This document shows, piece after piece, positions 9,211 through 18,850 of a stretch of 64,000 nt of DNA. Below the pieces are notes generated by a model that was not told the origin of the DNA, did not search any database, and saw only the letters and a program-made list of their open reading frames with translations. This DNA comes from Deroplatys truncata (taxonomy: Eukaryota > Arthropoda > Insecta > Mantodea > Mantidae). A program made the position numbers and the translations under genes. Within the stretch, counting starts at the first letter, position 1, and the number at the start of each line of letters is the position of its first letter. Where the stretch lies: contig CM060986.1 in NCBI GenBank assembly GCA_030765065.1, forward strand, positions 77,679,573-77,743,572. The letters run 5' to 3'.

Positions 9211-9826
9211 GGTTTCGGTTTAATTAACTCTCTCACTAGCCTGCAACCGTTGAACTACATTTACCTGGTTACATAGGCTGAGGAACTGTGGTAAAGCTAG
9301 AGAAAAATTAAAGAGAGGAGACCCTGGAATCATTCCGTTAGACGATTCGTGTAATCTTAGTGGCATTGCCAACGCTCAGCATAAGGTCTCTGCTTCGAGA
9401 AACATTGCTGACAAGATCTGGCTGAAACGACTTGGAAAAGCGTGCAAACATCTGATGTTACATTAGATGAAAAAGTTGGCAGCGTGACTAGTAACAGCAA
9501 TTATGAAGGGAAAGGTAGCTCCAGGTGCAGTAACCACGAAGAAGAAACGAGGAGGATTTCTACCGCTCATACCAATTATTGCAGCACTAGGAGCCGCCGC
9601 TGGAGGTGCATCACAAATTGCTAAAGCTGTAAATACGAAAAAAGCTGCAGATGAACAACTTGCTGAAATGATGAGACGTAATAGAGAAATTGAAGCAAGA
9701 GGGAGAGGTTTTCGAGTGAAGAAGAATAAGGGAAGAAACACAGAAACGAAGAGGAGACAGAGCCAGAAAGGGAATTCAAAAACTCAGGCAGAGGGCTATA
9801 ATTGTCCCGGAAAAAACATTGAGTAA
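9211..9826 (+). pseudogene. Broken phospholipase-A2-like / basic core protein gene of Polinton type
   Basis: In related Polinton/adintovirus and parvovirus capsid proteins, a short PLA2 domain helps membrane escape and a Lys/Arg-rich, Gly/Ala hydrophobic segment follows (pX/core-like). Here the remnant shows GFGLIN, then VELHLPGY in another frame, a stop (TGA 9279-9281), a further shift, then REKLKRGDPGIIPLDDSCN and, in the same frame, stops at 9464-9466 (TAG) and 9485-9487 (TGA). The position expected for the catalytic His-Asp pair reads Ser-Gly. After ATG 9503 a 107-codon frame stays open: KKKRGGFLPLIPIIAALGAA (hydrophobic Gly/Ala segment), an IAKAVN helix, then a basic tail. So the PLA2 half is dead; the core half could still be translated. 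Confidence 0.75.
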
Positions 9827-9905
9827 CATAGACCTTGACTTGTACGCCCGACGTTTAAAGATTCCTCATATTAGGATGCGAATGTCTTCTTTATTAGATC
9901 AGTGA
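9798..9905 (+). pseudogene. N-terminal remnant of an adenain-like (Ulp1/C48) Polinton protease
   Basis: Overlapping the end of the preceding remnant in another frame, 35 codons read LSNIDLDLYARRLKIPHIR and then stop at 9903-9905. In Polintons the cysteine protease gene follows the core protein, and its N-terminus has this L-x-N/D-x-D-L...YA-x-x-L-K-I-P pattern before the catalytic region. The His, Asp and Cys catalytic segments are absent. The assignment rests on this short motif and the gene order. Confidence 0.45.
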
Positions 9906-9926
9906 ATAATAATAATAAAAATGTCA

Positions 9927-10352
9927 TTAAAATGTCCTTTCACTTTTGATTTTTTCCAGTAATTGTTCTATAGGAACGTTCTGTGGCCCTTCAGTGACAA
10001 AGTTAATCCATCTAATCAGCTGTCTGAATCTGATTTCCTAGTGAATATATTTAGGTTGAGCATCATACGAATTTAGCACAGTATTGCATCAGTCTCCTTC
10101 CTCTATAGTAAAAGTGGACACTCCATCTACTAGTGTTCCCATCTGTTACGGCTGGATAACGTATTTCACAGGAACCTTCAAATCAAATTTTACCTGTTGT
10201 TCATAAAGATCCGCTTCATAGAGCAAACAGGGGAGCCTAACAGCAATATCATTGCCTTTAGAAACAAGGATATAAGCATAATGCCTATAGTTTTTAGAAG
10301 AAGTCAACGACGTCGAGGATATAATAATGGAATGATTCGACGCACACATCAT
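9927..10352 (-). pseudogene. Minus-strand Polinton-like gene remnant, unknown function, three in-frame stops
   Basis: One minus-strand frame runs from 10352 to the TAA at 9929-9927, about 141 codons, with only three internal stops: TAA 10148-10146, TGA 10091-10089 and TAG 10040-10038. No frameshift is needed. Protein-like stretches are visible: NYRHYAYILVSKGNDIAV, LPCLLYEADLYEQQVKFDL, MGTLVDGVSTFTIEEGD, and RFRQLIRWINFVTEGPQNVP. It is divergent from the capsid-like gene that begins nearby. I cannot name the family with confidence; a minor capsid or penton-like protein is one possibility. The frame without its stops would still be shorter than a full penton. Confidence 0.5.
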
Positions 10353-10761
10353 GCTCTGCCCATGACGCCCATCAGGTTAACATCACGCAATCAGCAGTTC
10401 CTACAGTTATTGGGCTTCAGAATCCTATAATCATGGACATCTTCAATGCTACCGACACCGAGATTCGACGACAAGATCACTAAGAAGAGGAACATGTGTT
10501 TTCACCATATAATACATCAGCTTTGGACTCTAACAACGAGTTTAGAATCCCTTGTCAAGTTGAACATTTATATACTTTACACCGTCTCAGGGTGAAGAGA
10601 ATGCTGTTGTTAAACCTGTACTCATCGAGTGGAGAAGGCTTGTGATTCGACTTTCTGATGCTGAGATCCTCAAGACTGTTAAGCTGGATAAGACTCTGTT
10701 TCACCCATTTAGGACCACGGATCTGCATACTCAAGCTGCTGTGTTACAGGAATTTGCCTGA
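10352..10761 (+). pseudogene. Double-jelly-roll major-capsid-like gene, internally deleted
   Basis: A plus-strand frame around ATG 10433 reads NPIIMDIFNATDTEIRR, hits TAA at 10481-10483, and continues in frame with EEEHVFSPYNTSALDSNNE and FRIPCQVEHLYTL. After a shift near 10590 another frame gives VLIEWRRLVIRLSDAEILK, then FHPFRTTDLH, ending at TGA 10759-10761. Arthropod Polinton double-jelly-roll proteins have a comparable N-terminus (acidic, Tyr-rich, then a strand with IP) and a W...SDAE...PFR.WDL segment near the C-terminus. These proteins are normally several hundred residues, so most of the gene is gone. The last 94 nt lie within the inverted arm and are duplicated at 7134-7227. Confidence 0.45.
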
Positions 10762-11456
10762 ATAGTGACACCACATCTAAAATGGAGAAGCCGTGATTTG
10801 TCTTTTTTTGATGCTCTGACTTAAGATCGAGTAATGCATCTAAAGACTGTTCTCTTTCTGATCATTGTGAAATAACTTAAACTAATCATTGTAATGATTT
10901 ATTTTTCATTAGGAATGCAAGGATTTTTAATGAATAAAAACACTATGTAAAAGCATACCTTAATTCTTTTATTGTTATTATTTATCTTACATTTCCATCA
11001 CTTTCTCGTCCGACTCATTGTTTCTGTATATGTCACTACACTTGTAACAGCAGGTTATGCAAATTTCCTTATTATTTAAAAGAAAGTCTTTTTATTTTCA
11101 TAATTTGTGTTCCAGCGTGGCAAACAGTCTTAATGCTGTTAATGTATACAGGGCTCAAGTCTTTTAGGATACAAATTTCACCATTACTTAAAGTATTTTC
11201 ACAGTCACTTAAATTATTGCTCACAATGCTTAATTTCAGTGAATATAGGTAGACTCGCTCGAGCTAACTCTCAGCTATGCATTGAATTGTATACAAAATT
11301 GTCCGTATTTTTTCATCGTATACCCTGTAATGTTATATAAGGATCCTGTCTTAATGTGTTTCGGTGATGTAGATGTCTCAGCACCCGTTTCTTGTAGGTG
11401 CCGATGGTGCTTATTCCACCCTCCAATAGCGTCAGCATCCTTTGCATGACAGCAGG

Positions 11457-12966
11457 CTATTCCTCTTCTTCTTCCTCATATTGCACACCCTGAAACATTG
11501 CACAATGAAAGTCTTAGAAAACTATCTTGGCCAAGTAAAGGCAACCTGGAAAGAATTACATTTTTTGTTAAGATACATGTAAAATGAAGCATATGATACA
11601 TGTAAAATGAAGCACAAAGATTTGTATAAACATTCGGATATTTAGAGTTATTTCAATGCGCTAGATATAATTAAACTCAGAGCATGTGATATTGTGATTT
11701 CGTAAATCTTTTATAAAATTCTATAATATGCATCTTTTGTATCTTTATATGTAATATCAATGAGTCAGTTGTTTTATTTATGAATTTTTCATTGTGAAAT
11801 AGGAGAACATTCAATACTTAAGTTTGACACTTCTACGCACCTTCTTTGCATGTAAAAAAGACAATTTACATGTCTTAAATTTCCCCGTCTCTGCTATGCC
11901 ATTATACTGGAGGTATACGTTCCCAGGTATTTCTGCAATCTCTTGATCGGTTAACGAATTATAGCGCTCTGGCAAGAACACTTGACAATCCTCCAGCGAA
12001 GATACGATCCTGGTAACATATCTTGTTTGAACTCTCTTTAAGGACTTTATCTCATAGTTAAGACCTATTTCGAGATCTTGAACTCTACGAGTCGGTAGGA
12101 AACTACGCTCTTCAACCATCTTTTTAAGTCTATTAGCTAAACAATCTGTAACAGACATTGTCATGAATTATTATTTTCACTACATTATTCAAGTTGAAGA
12201 ACAAGTTATACACTTCTTTATATTAGAACTAGGGTGTGTATGTTTTGTAAGTAAGCCTATGAATATGTAGAGAAACAAAGAATAAGTACAGAAAATCATG
12301 TGAATGTTCATTGAAGATGAGCCAGCAGAGAACCAAAGAATGAGTAGAGGAAATCGTGTACGAATGTATAGTGAAACAAAGAATGAGTGGGGAAAATCAT
12401 ATGAATGTTTAAGTAAGAAGAACGTGTTGAGAAGATCATGTGAATATTAATGGCACCAAAGAATGTGCAGAGAAAGTCGTGTGAATGTTAACAAAGCATG
12501 AACCTGCAGGGGAACAAAGAATGAGTAGAGGAAATCATGTGAGTGTATAGTGAAACAAAGAATAAGGGGGAAAGTCGTATGAATGTTTATGCAAGAAGAA
12601 TGTGTAGCGAAAATCATGTGAATGTTAATGGAAGCAAAGAATGTGCAGAGAAAGTCATGTGAATGTTAACAGAGCATGAACCTGTAGGGGAACAAAGAAT
12701 GAGTAGAGGAAATCATGTGAGTGTATAGTGAAACAAAGAATGAGGGAAAATCGTATGAATGTTTATGTAAGAAGAATGTGTGGCGAAAATCACGTGAACT
12801 GAAGAAGAGTATGCAGTGAAATCCATGTGAATGTAAAGCACAGATTAGAAAATATGATGCTCTTTGTTACGAATCGTCTTTCATGTACTGTAACGTTTAA
12901 ATAAAATTAAATGTATTGTAAAAGCCAACAGTGATTTTGTATAGTTATTTAAAACTCACCTTGCAT
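11457..12966 (-). CDS. Three-exon Polinton arm gene, right copy; candidate ssDNA-binding-like protein with acidic tail
   Basis: Exon 1 is 12966-12960 (ATG CAA G), exon 2 is 12145-11841 and exon 3 is 11489-11457. Introns of 814 and 351 bp have GT-AG ends, and the exon lengths (7, 305 and 33 nt) keep one frame, giving 114 residues. The protein ends HAKKGVQYEEEEEE, an acidic tail after a basic, strand-rich core. Across the 354-nt unspliced frame I count about 11 substitutions against the left copy, roughly six changing residues (Asp/Asn, Asn/Lys, Gly/Glu, Gly/Val, Ile/Val, Met/Ile), so selection on both copies is not evident. This copy keeps the tail that the left copy lost to one base change. 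ssDNA-binding is inferred from the OB-like pattern plus acidic tail, not from a recognised signature. Confidence 0.75.
12146..12959 (-). repeat. Intron 1 of the right-arm gene with expanded minisatellite
   Basis: The intron is 814 bp. From about 12290 to 12840 it repeats units built on CAAAGAATGAGTAGAGGAAATCATGTGAATG. It has roughly four more units than the left arm. Confidence 0.7.
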
Positions 12967-13089
12967 TGTCACGTTTTGATATGTGCTGAATGTGTAGACG
13001 GCCTGCAGCTCACGCTCCTTTTAAAGCTCTTTAAAGCTTGAATGTAAAGTTAGTAAGTACACAGCAGTTCTAACATGGGCAGATATCTG

Positions 13090-13205
13090 TTTATATAGGG
13101 ATCTAAACCCCCTCCAGGCGATGCCGGCACGTCATCATGGCTGTGATGCTTACACGTCACGTGATTATTGCAGCCAATGACATCTCTTGCTACGCATGCG
13201 CAGAG
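13090..13205 (-). promoter_or_regulatory. Promoter of the right-arm gene
   Basis: Mirror of the left promoter: TATATAAA on the minus strand (13097-13090), then CACGTCACGTG, inverted CRE/CCAAT motifs and the TACGCATGCGCA palindrome near 13192-13203. Motif order and spacing match the left arm. Confidence 0.65.
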
Positions 13206-13379
13206 GCCCTCAGCACTTCTATCCCTGCTTGTTTCACTTCCCCTCCCTCTCTCGCTCTCTCTCTCCCTCTCTCGCTCTCTCTCACACAGAGTACATCCAT
13301 AATGTCGTTACACAAAGCTGCATACAGTTAAAGCATCAATCTAAGTGATGTATTCTAGAGTACAGAGGAAAATCAGTGA

Positions 13380-15300
13380 AGTCATTGAAAGATCGGGATT
13401 CGAACTATGGGCAACTGATTGAAAATTATATACAGCATTAATTGTTCATTGTATGAGCTATCAAACATGCTTCGTCTACAGCTCTATCTCTGCTAGTTTC
13501 TGCAATAATTGAGATTTTAACTTAAGGATCGAACCCTGGACGTCAGGTACCCTAATATACGCCCGCAAGATATTATCTCATGATATAAACGTAATAGGTT
13601 TATTTGGTACCTTTGTCTTAAATATTTACTGTTATTAAATTTATAAGTAAACTTCATTGAATCGGTATTCGAACTCAGAACGCCAGAAACAAAATTATTT
13701 ATAATAATAGCTTGTGTTTAAAAGACCTGTATGCAGTTACAGCATCGATCTAAGTGATATATTCTAGAACACAGTGGAATATTAAGGAAGTCACTGAAAG
13801 ATCGGGATTCGAGCTAGGGACAACTGATTGGAAATTATATAAAGCATTAATTGCCCCTCATAGGAACTAAAAATCGTGCTTTGTTCCGCACCTTAATCCC
13901 TGCTAGTTTCTTGAGATAATTGAGATTTTAAAGTTGAGGATCGAACCCATGACACCTGGACTCCAATATACATGCTCAAGAAAGGAACTAATGACATAAA
14001 AGTAATAAAGTTTATTTACTGTCTTTATTTTAATTAGTTTTGGAGTTATTAGAAGATGAATTTGTAATCCCTCCTAGCATTCGAACCCATTCATCAAGAC
14101 CGGTTTCGAGCAAATCGTAAATGAAGCCTTGCATCCCGAGCTATAATTAGTTTTTATTGCATCATTTTGTCTCTTTTCATTCAGGACATGTGTGTGAGTT
14201 GGTGTGTGCGTGTGTGGGTTGGCGCTGTTGGGTTTAAGTGAACAGGCATATGTGCTTGCACGCGTGTCTGTGTGTGTGGTCGTGTGCGTATGTGCAAGTG
14301 TAACGGTGTATGTATGTATGTACGTGAGTGTGTGTGTGCGTGTATGTGTGTGTGTCCATGTATATGTATGTGTGAGTGTAAGAGCACTGGTGTATGTAGG
14401 TACACGCATGAGGTGCGTGAATGCGTGTGTGTACTAGTGTATGTATGTGTGTGTTGCTGTATGTATGTGCGTGTGTGTATGTGCTTGCATGCGTGCACCA
14501 GTGTATGTTTGCTGATGTGTGTACAAGTGCTCGTGTATATGCGAACGCCTGAATGTGTACAAGTCGTGGAGAAAGAAAGAGATAGATAGAAAGAAAAAGA
14601 GAGGAGAAGAAGAAAGAATGTTGTCTAGACATCGGGATATCTAAGTATGCACCAGGTTTAATATAAATAATTATATTTGCTAATTGCAATTTTATTCCGA
14701 CCGCCCCCCTGCTTCAATATTTTAATAGTTATTATAACGTTTCGCAGGGTAAGATTCAAACTATGGACCTCTGTTTCCTAACAATACAGTTCGTTTAACA
14801 TTGTAATGTTGTATAAATTAAATTATATTTGTTAAACACGTTTTAATCTGACCGTGCATAGTTTAATATTTATTAAGCATTAGAATTTCGCAGATTCGAT
14901 CTAGGACCCCCTGAACAACCTTTTATTAATTATTGTAATGATATATAAAAATTAAATTATATTCGTTAAACACGTTTTAATCTGATCTTGCATAGTTTAA
15001 TATTTATTAAGCATTAGAGTTTCATTGGGCAAGATTCGAGCTAGAACCCTCTGAACACCCTTTTATTAATTATTGTAATGATATATAAAAAATTAAATTA
15101 TATTTGTTAAATACATTTTTAATCTGGTGGTGCATAGTTTAATAGTTATTACGCATTAGAGTTTCACTTGGTAAGACTCGAGCTAGAATTCTCTGAACGC
15201 CTTTTTTATTAATTAAGGTAATGGTATAATAATATCAATCGTTAATTTCTCATTAGCAATAAACTTTGGATTACAGCAAGAATCGAACACCGATCAATGG
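13380..15300 (-). repeat. 130-142-bp periodic array with B-box-like motif, right arm
   Basis: Mirror of 2700-4740. The motif on the minus strand recurs near 13396, 13526, 13666, 13804, 13938, 14078, 14752, 14893, 15033, 15175 and 15280, again interrupted by a CA/TG block. Confidence 0.75.
14185..14575 (-). repeat. TG-rich low-complexity block, right arm
   Basis: Mirror of the CA-rich block of the left arm but lacking one internal duplication, so shorter. Confidence 0.85.
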
Positions 15301-15589
15301 ATATCACTCAGAGGTTTAATGCACGTAATGAAATGTATATTAGGCGCTTTTTCAGTCACTGCCTGAAATGGGCCAAGCAGAATGCTTGTTAACTATGCTC
15401 GGATATATTCGTAGGTTGTCGTAAAACATCGGAGAGAACTCCCTCAGGCAAAATCATGATGGCCGACCTGACGTTGTTATGCAGAGTTGGTAAACTAGTT
15501 TCTCTCTCTTTCACACAAACAAGGACAGGACGAGTATAAAGCAACCCTCGAATTCTTTTGTTAACTAGCAGGTGGTCAAACAATGGAAA

Positions 15590-15860
15590 AGGTCAGGCTT
15601 TGTTATGGAGTAGTGGGATGGGAACGCCGCAGGTGTCTTTCTAAACTAGTCTTGCCCAGGACAATAGAAAGGCACACACAATAGAATCTCTTACACAATG
15701 GAAAGGGTCAGGCTTTGTTATTGGGTTGTGGGATGAGTATGCCAGATGGTCTTTCTAAAGAGTGCTTGCCCGGGACAATAGAAAGGCACACACAATAGAA
15801 TCTCTTACAGAATGGAAAGGGTCAGGCTTTGTTATGGAGTAGTGGGATGAGTATGCCACG
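15590..15860 (-). repeat. 115-bp tandem repeat, right arm
   Basis: Mirror of 2144-2420, with the same two-and-a-fraction copies. Confidence 0.8.
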
Positions 15861-16089
15861 TGTTCGACAAACAATGCAAGTGGGGGTGGGTAACTGACCA
15901 GGTGCAGAAGTGACCTGATGTGGAAGGGGTAGGAAAAACAACTCGCCTTTGTTACAGAACCTTAAATTTATGACCCCTTTGTTCATTTTGACAGTTGATT
16001 GACAGCCTTAATTACTTAACTGTCAAGCATCCATTGTGCTCAACAAGATTTATGACCCTCAGGTGCAAGTAAAACTACCAAGGCACAGC

Positions 16090-16121
16090 GGGGGGTGGGG
16101 GAGGGGAAGGGGGCGGGGGGC
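16090..16121 (+). repeat. G-tract near right terminus (quadruplex potential)
   Basis: G-runs of 4-6 separated by one or two bases, 66-97 nt from the right tip, matching the left C-tract. Confidence 0.7.
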
Positions 16122-16186
16122 TAATTAGCATATTAATTGCATTCCATGCATATTAAGTGGGCCAGAAACCCTAAATCCCTACTACT

Positions 16187-16192
16187 CATGTA
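16187..16192. repeat. Right target-site duplication CATGTA
   Basis: Exact copy of 1809-1814, directly after the terminal ACTACT of the element. Confidence 0.9.
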
Positions 16193-16440
16193 AAAGATAG
16201 CTGGTGCTGGAAAGTTTTCTTGAAAATCATTGTGTTGCATCCTTGGAAAATATTGAACATGTACACCAAGTTTGGTATTTATCCGACTTTAGTGTTTGAG
16301 TGATGTGTTCACAGACACACACACGGACATGTTTCCAAAAATGGTCTCAAAACATGTATTTCCGGTGAAAACTCGGTATCGAGTTTTTGGGTGGAATACG
16401 ATACCACCTCTACCTACTGCGTACGTGATAGAGAAAGTAA
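16193..16440 (-). repeat. R1 interspersed repeat, second part
   Basis: Continuation of the R1 copy begun at 1247. It includes the conserved blocks AAAGTTTTCTTGAAAATC, a short ACACAC tract, and the R1 end GATAGAGAAAGTAATAA. Confidence 0.8.
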
Positions 16441-17524
16441 TAACACGTAATATCTTGAATTTCCTGTATTTAGTATGCTAAGCTATTTTGATCCTGTTTA
16501 GAATTTATACCGTTTTGTGTAACCGGGGAAGTATAAGAGACAGGCACACTTACTATAGGAAACATTTAGAGCTCATTAAAATAACATTTCTATCCTATAG
16601 TGGTTTTCGTAGAGTTAGGAGTTTTCAAGCTATTCCATATTGTATATTTGCATTTTCCAATGCCTAAGTGCATCATGTGACGAACAGTTTTGTGCTTGCG
16701 GTTCTAGTTTTTGTTTTATTTACTTAGCAACAGTTCGTTAACAACATTTCTAAACTTATTCCTTCACGTTTCGCCTTTAACAAATATTTTAGTAATCCTT
16801 GTGCATGTTCTATGCACCTAAACACTTATTGAAACCGTTTCGTGGAACATTTTTGTCATGAATATTGTAACTTGAATAGAAATCACCTTTTTATAGGAAT
16901 ACCTTAAAAACGTAATGGTCAGAGAAAGTCACGTTAGTGTACAGTATCAAAGTTTCAAAATAATAGGGTTGCTCTATATTGAAGATTCATGAAAATTCGT
17001 TATTGTTAATAAATTCTTGCTATTATAGTATCTATCTTTGAACAAACTTGCAAATAAATGATTTTTATTTTAATTATATTTTATCTTTCACACTACTAAA
17101 GGACATACTATGTTTCAACAAAAAATATAAATATAAATTTAATTGGAAATGTTTTAAATAAAAACCAAAAGCTCTTATGTGCGTGCGTGTGTATCAGTGT
17201 GAGAGGAGGGGAAAGAGATAGAAAGAGAGAGATAACTAAAAGTCAATGAATATCATATAGTACTTGTGTAGGAAACCTTCTATGGATTAAGAGTGAGCAC
17301 ACCAAGCGTTTACAGGATTTCTTTTATTTACTGTTTGTTTTCTCAAGTATATCTTTAACCATTTTGATTAAAACATCATAGCTTTGAAATAGTGACGTGA
17401 TGAATAAGTAGCACATCTTTGATTTATTTAAATGTCACTCCAGCTCCTCCTCAGTCTTATGAAATTTTCTACAGCTTGCAAACAACAAAGAATTAAAGCT
17501 ATTACGTAGAGAATATAGGGGAAA
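16441..17524. other. Unannotated AT-rich DNA
   Basis: Nothing recognised apart from a short TG/GA-rich patch near 17180-17230. Confidence 0.5.
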
Positions 17525-17617
17525 TATTGTATTCTACCCAATATTTCGATGTCAGGATTTTATGGAAATATATGTTTTGAGGCCCCTGAACCCAAAAAAG
17601 CATTTTTATAGAAAGAC

Positions 17618-17657
<40 letters not shown>

Positions 17658-18400
17658 AAACAGCATAACTCAAAAACGAAAAGCCGGATAAATACCAAAT
17701 TTGTTATTTAGGTTCAGTACCTTCTACGGATACGAAAAGAAGACTCGCAAAATTTCTAACCCCCTAAACTACTCTTTATCTGGAACATTTTTAGAAAGTT
17801 TTTATTTTTTAAAAACTGGCACTAACAAGTTTGCTTAAAATACCACCTATTAAAGACATTTACATGACGAATAAAATGTATATCTTGAATTTTCTCGGAA
17901 TAGCCTGTGAAGTCCTCTTCATTCGGAAGGAATTTTGTATAATCTTGTGTAACCGGTAAAGGTAAGCTGTAGAGGAAAACGTACTGCACAAGAAAGTGTA
18001 GATCTTTAAAACAAAAAATTTATTTTTTAAAATAAAACTATTTGTGGAATCCTTAATTTCCGAGATATCTGCTATTAATGGTTCGACTTATTTTTCGTTA
18101 TGTAGTCATTCGGTTAATATCCTGTCGATTTCCAGTTGTTTCTCGCGATGTGAATGAAAAGAGTATGGATGTTTAAGGCCGACGTATACCGTCTACTTCC
18201 TAAACATTTGACTGTCGCTATCCCCTTTGTATCCATAAATAAATATGTTATGTAGCTATTCTGCAAAGGTTTATTTCGATTAAAATGTAGTAGATAGAAA
18301 AAAAGCTTTAATAAAACTGGTTTGTACACCTATTAGTAAATGATAGAGGGTAGAGAAAGCCATGTGTATGTATCGCATCAGAATTGTTTTTAAAATAGTT
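17525..18400 (+). repeat. R1 interspersed repeat
   Basis: Near-complete plus-orientation copy with an expanded (TG)n tract at 17620-17656 at the usual internal position, then AACTCAAAAACGAAAAGCCGG and the downstream blocks to GTAGAGAAAGCCATGTG. Confidence 0.8.
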
Positions 18401-18652
18401 ACTTTTTGGCTTATAATGCATAATACAGGATCAACCTCAGCAAGCGCCTCAAACATTTCAAAGGGTCATAACCGGCCGCCAAGCCTGTTGTATAGGCTGT
18501 TTTTTTTTCTTCCTGAACCCGCTTATCTGTATTGGCAGTAGCTTGATAAGTTCCATTATCTTCTGAGAGGGGTTTTGGGTCAGCAGTAATAGAGTAGTAG
18601 CCGCGTACTCAACGTGAGATAATGTGGCATCACCACGCGTTCCGAGTGATTG

Positions 18653-18850
18653 TAGTACAGTCGCGTGCATGGTTACTGCTATGTCTGTAGCTAAAAGTAA
18701 ATTGGGTGGAAGTAAGGTTATGTTTTCTCAGACACGGGAAGTGATATGGAGTGTGTATAACTACTTTAGGAAGAATATAGATGAAGAACCACTTTGCAAA
18801 GACAGTTGAAGAATCTATCGGTGTATCCGTGAGCGGTACAGCTTTTGTCA
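18653..18850 (+). pseudogene. Transposase-type helix-turn-helix fragment
   Basis: One frame reads FSQTREVIWSVYNYFRKN; after a one-base shift the next reads KTVEESIGVSVSGT. Together they have the helix-turn-helix pattern seen at the N-terminus of several insect IS630/Tc1-related transposase-like proteins (an Arg-Glu-Val-Ile helix, a Val-Tyr-x-Tyr/Phe-Phe motif, then Thr-x-Glu-x-x-Gly-Val-Ser). No DDE domain follows. The family name is uncertain. Confidence 0.4.

Larger units (their letters stand above)
1815..16186. mobile_element. Polinton/Maverick-like element, palindromic, non-autonomous
   Basis: The element is 14,372 bp with inverted arms 1815-7227 and 10668-16186, a spacer at 7228-10667, and flanking 6-bp CATGTA duplications. 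The termini read AGTATTAGGG (left) and AGTAGTAGGG (right, complement); AG starts and short AGT iterations are typical of Polintons, which are thought to use protein-primed replication. Identity is supported by remnants of capsid-module genes in the spacer: PLA2-like/basic core protein, protease start and double-jelly-roll-like protein. I see no protein-primed DNA polymerase B, retroviral-type integrase or packaging ATPase, so it cannot be autonomous. Polinton terminal repeats are usually about 0.1-1 kb; arms above 5 kb containing a gene are exceptional. Alternative names for the same lineage are adintovirus-like or endogenous virus-like element. Confidence 0.85.
10668..16186 (-). repeat. Right inverted arm of the Polinton-like element
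   Basis: Reverse complement of 1815-7227. It is about 106 bp longer, mainly because intron 1 of the arm gene holds more minisatellite units (814 against 636 bp), partly offset by a shorter CA block. Confidence 0.9.

Noticed and set aside
10197-10430. Plus-strand frame with an RRSQRRRG basic motif
   Set aside because: It is the complement of the minus-strand gene remnant (9927-10352) and the 5' part of the capsid-like gene in another frame; those readings look more protein-like.
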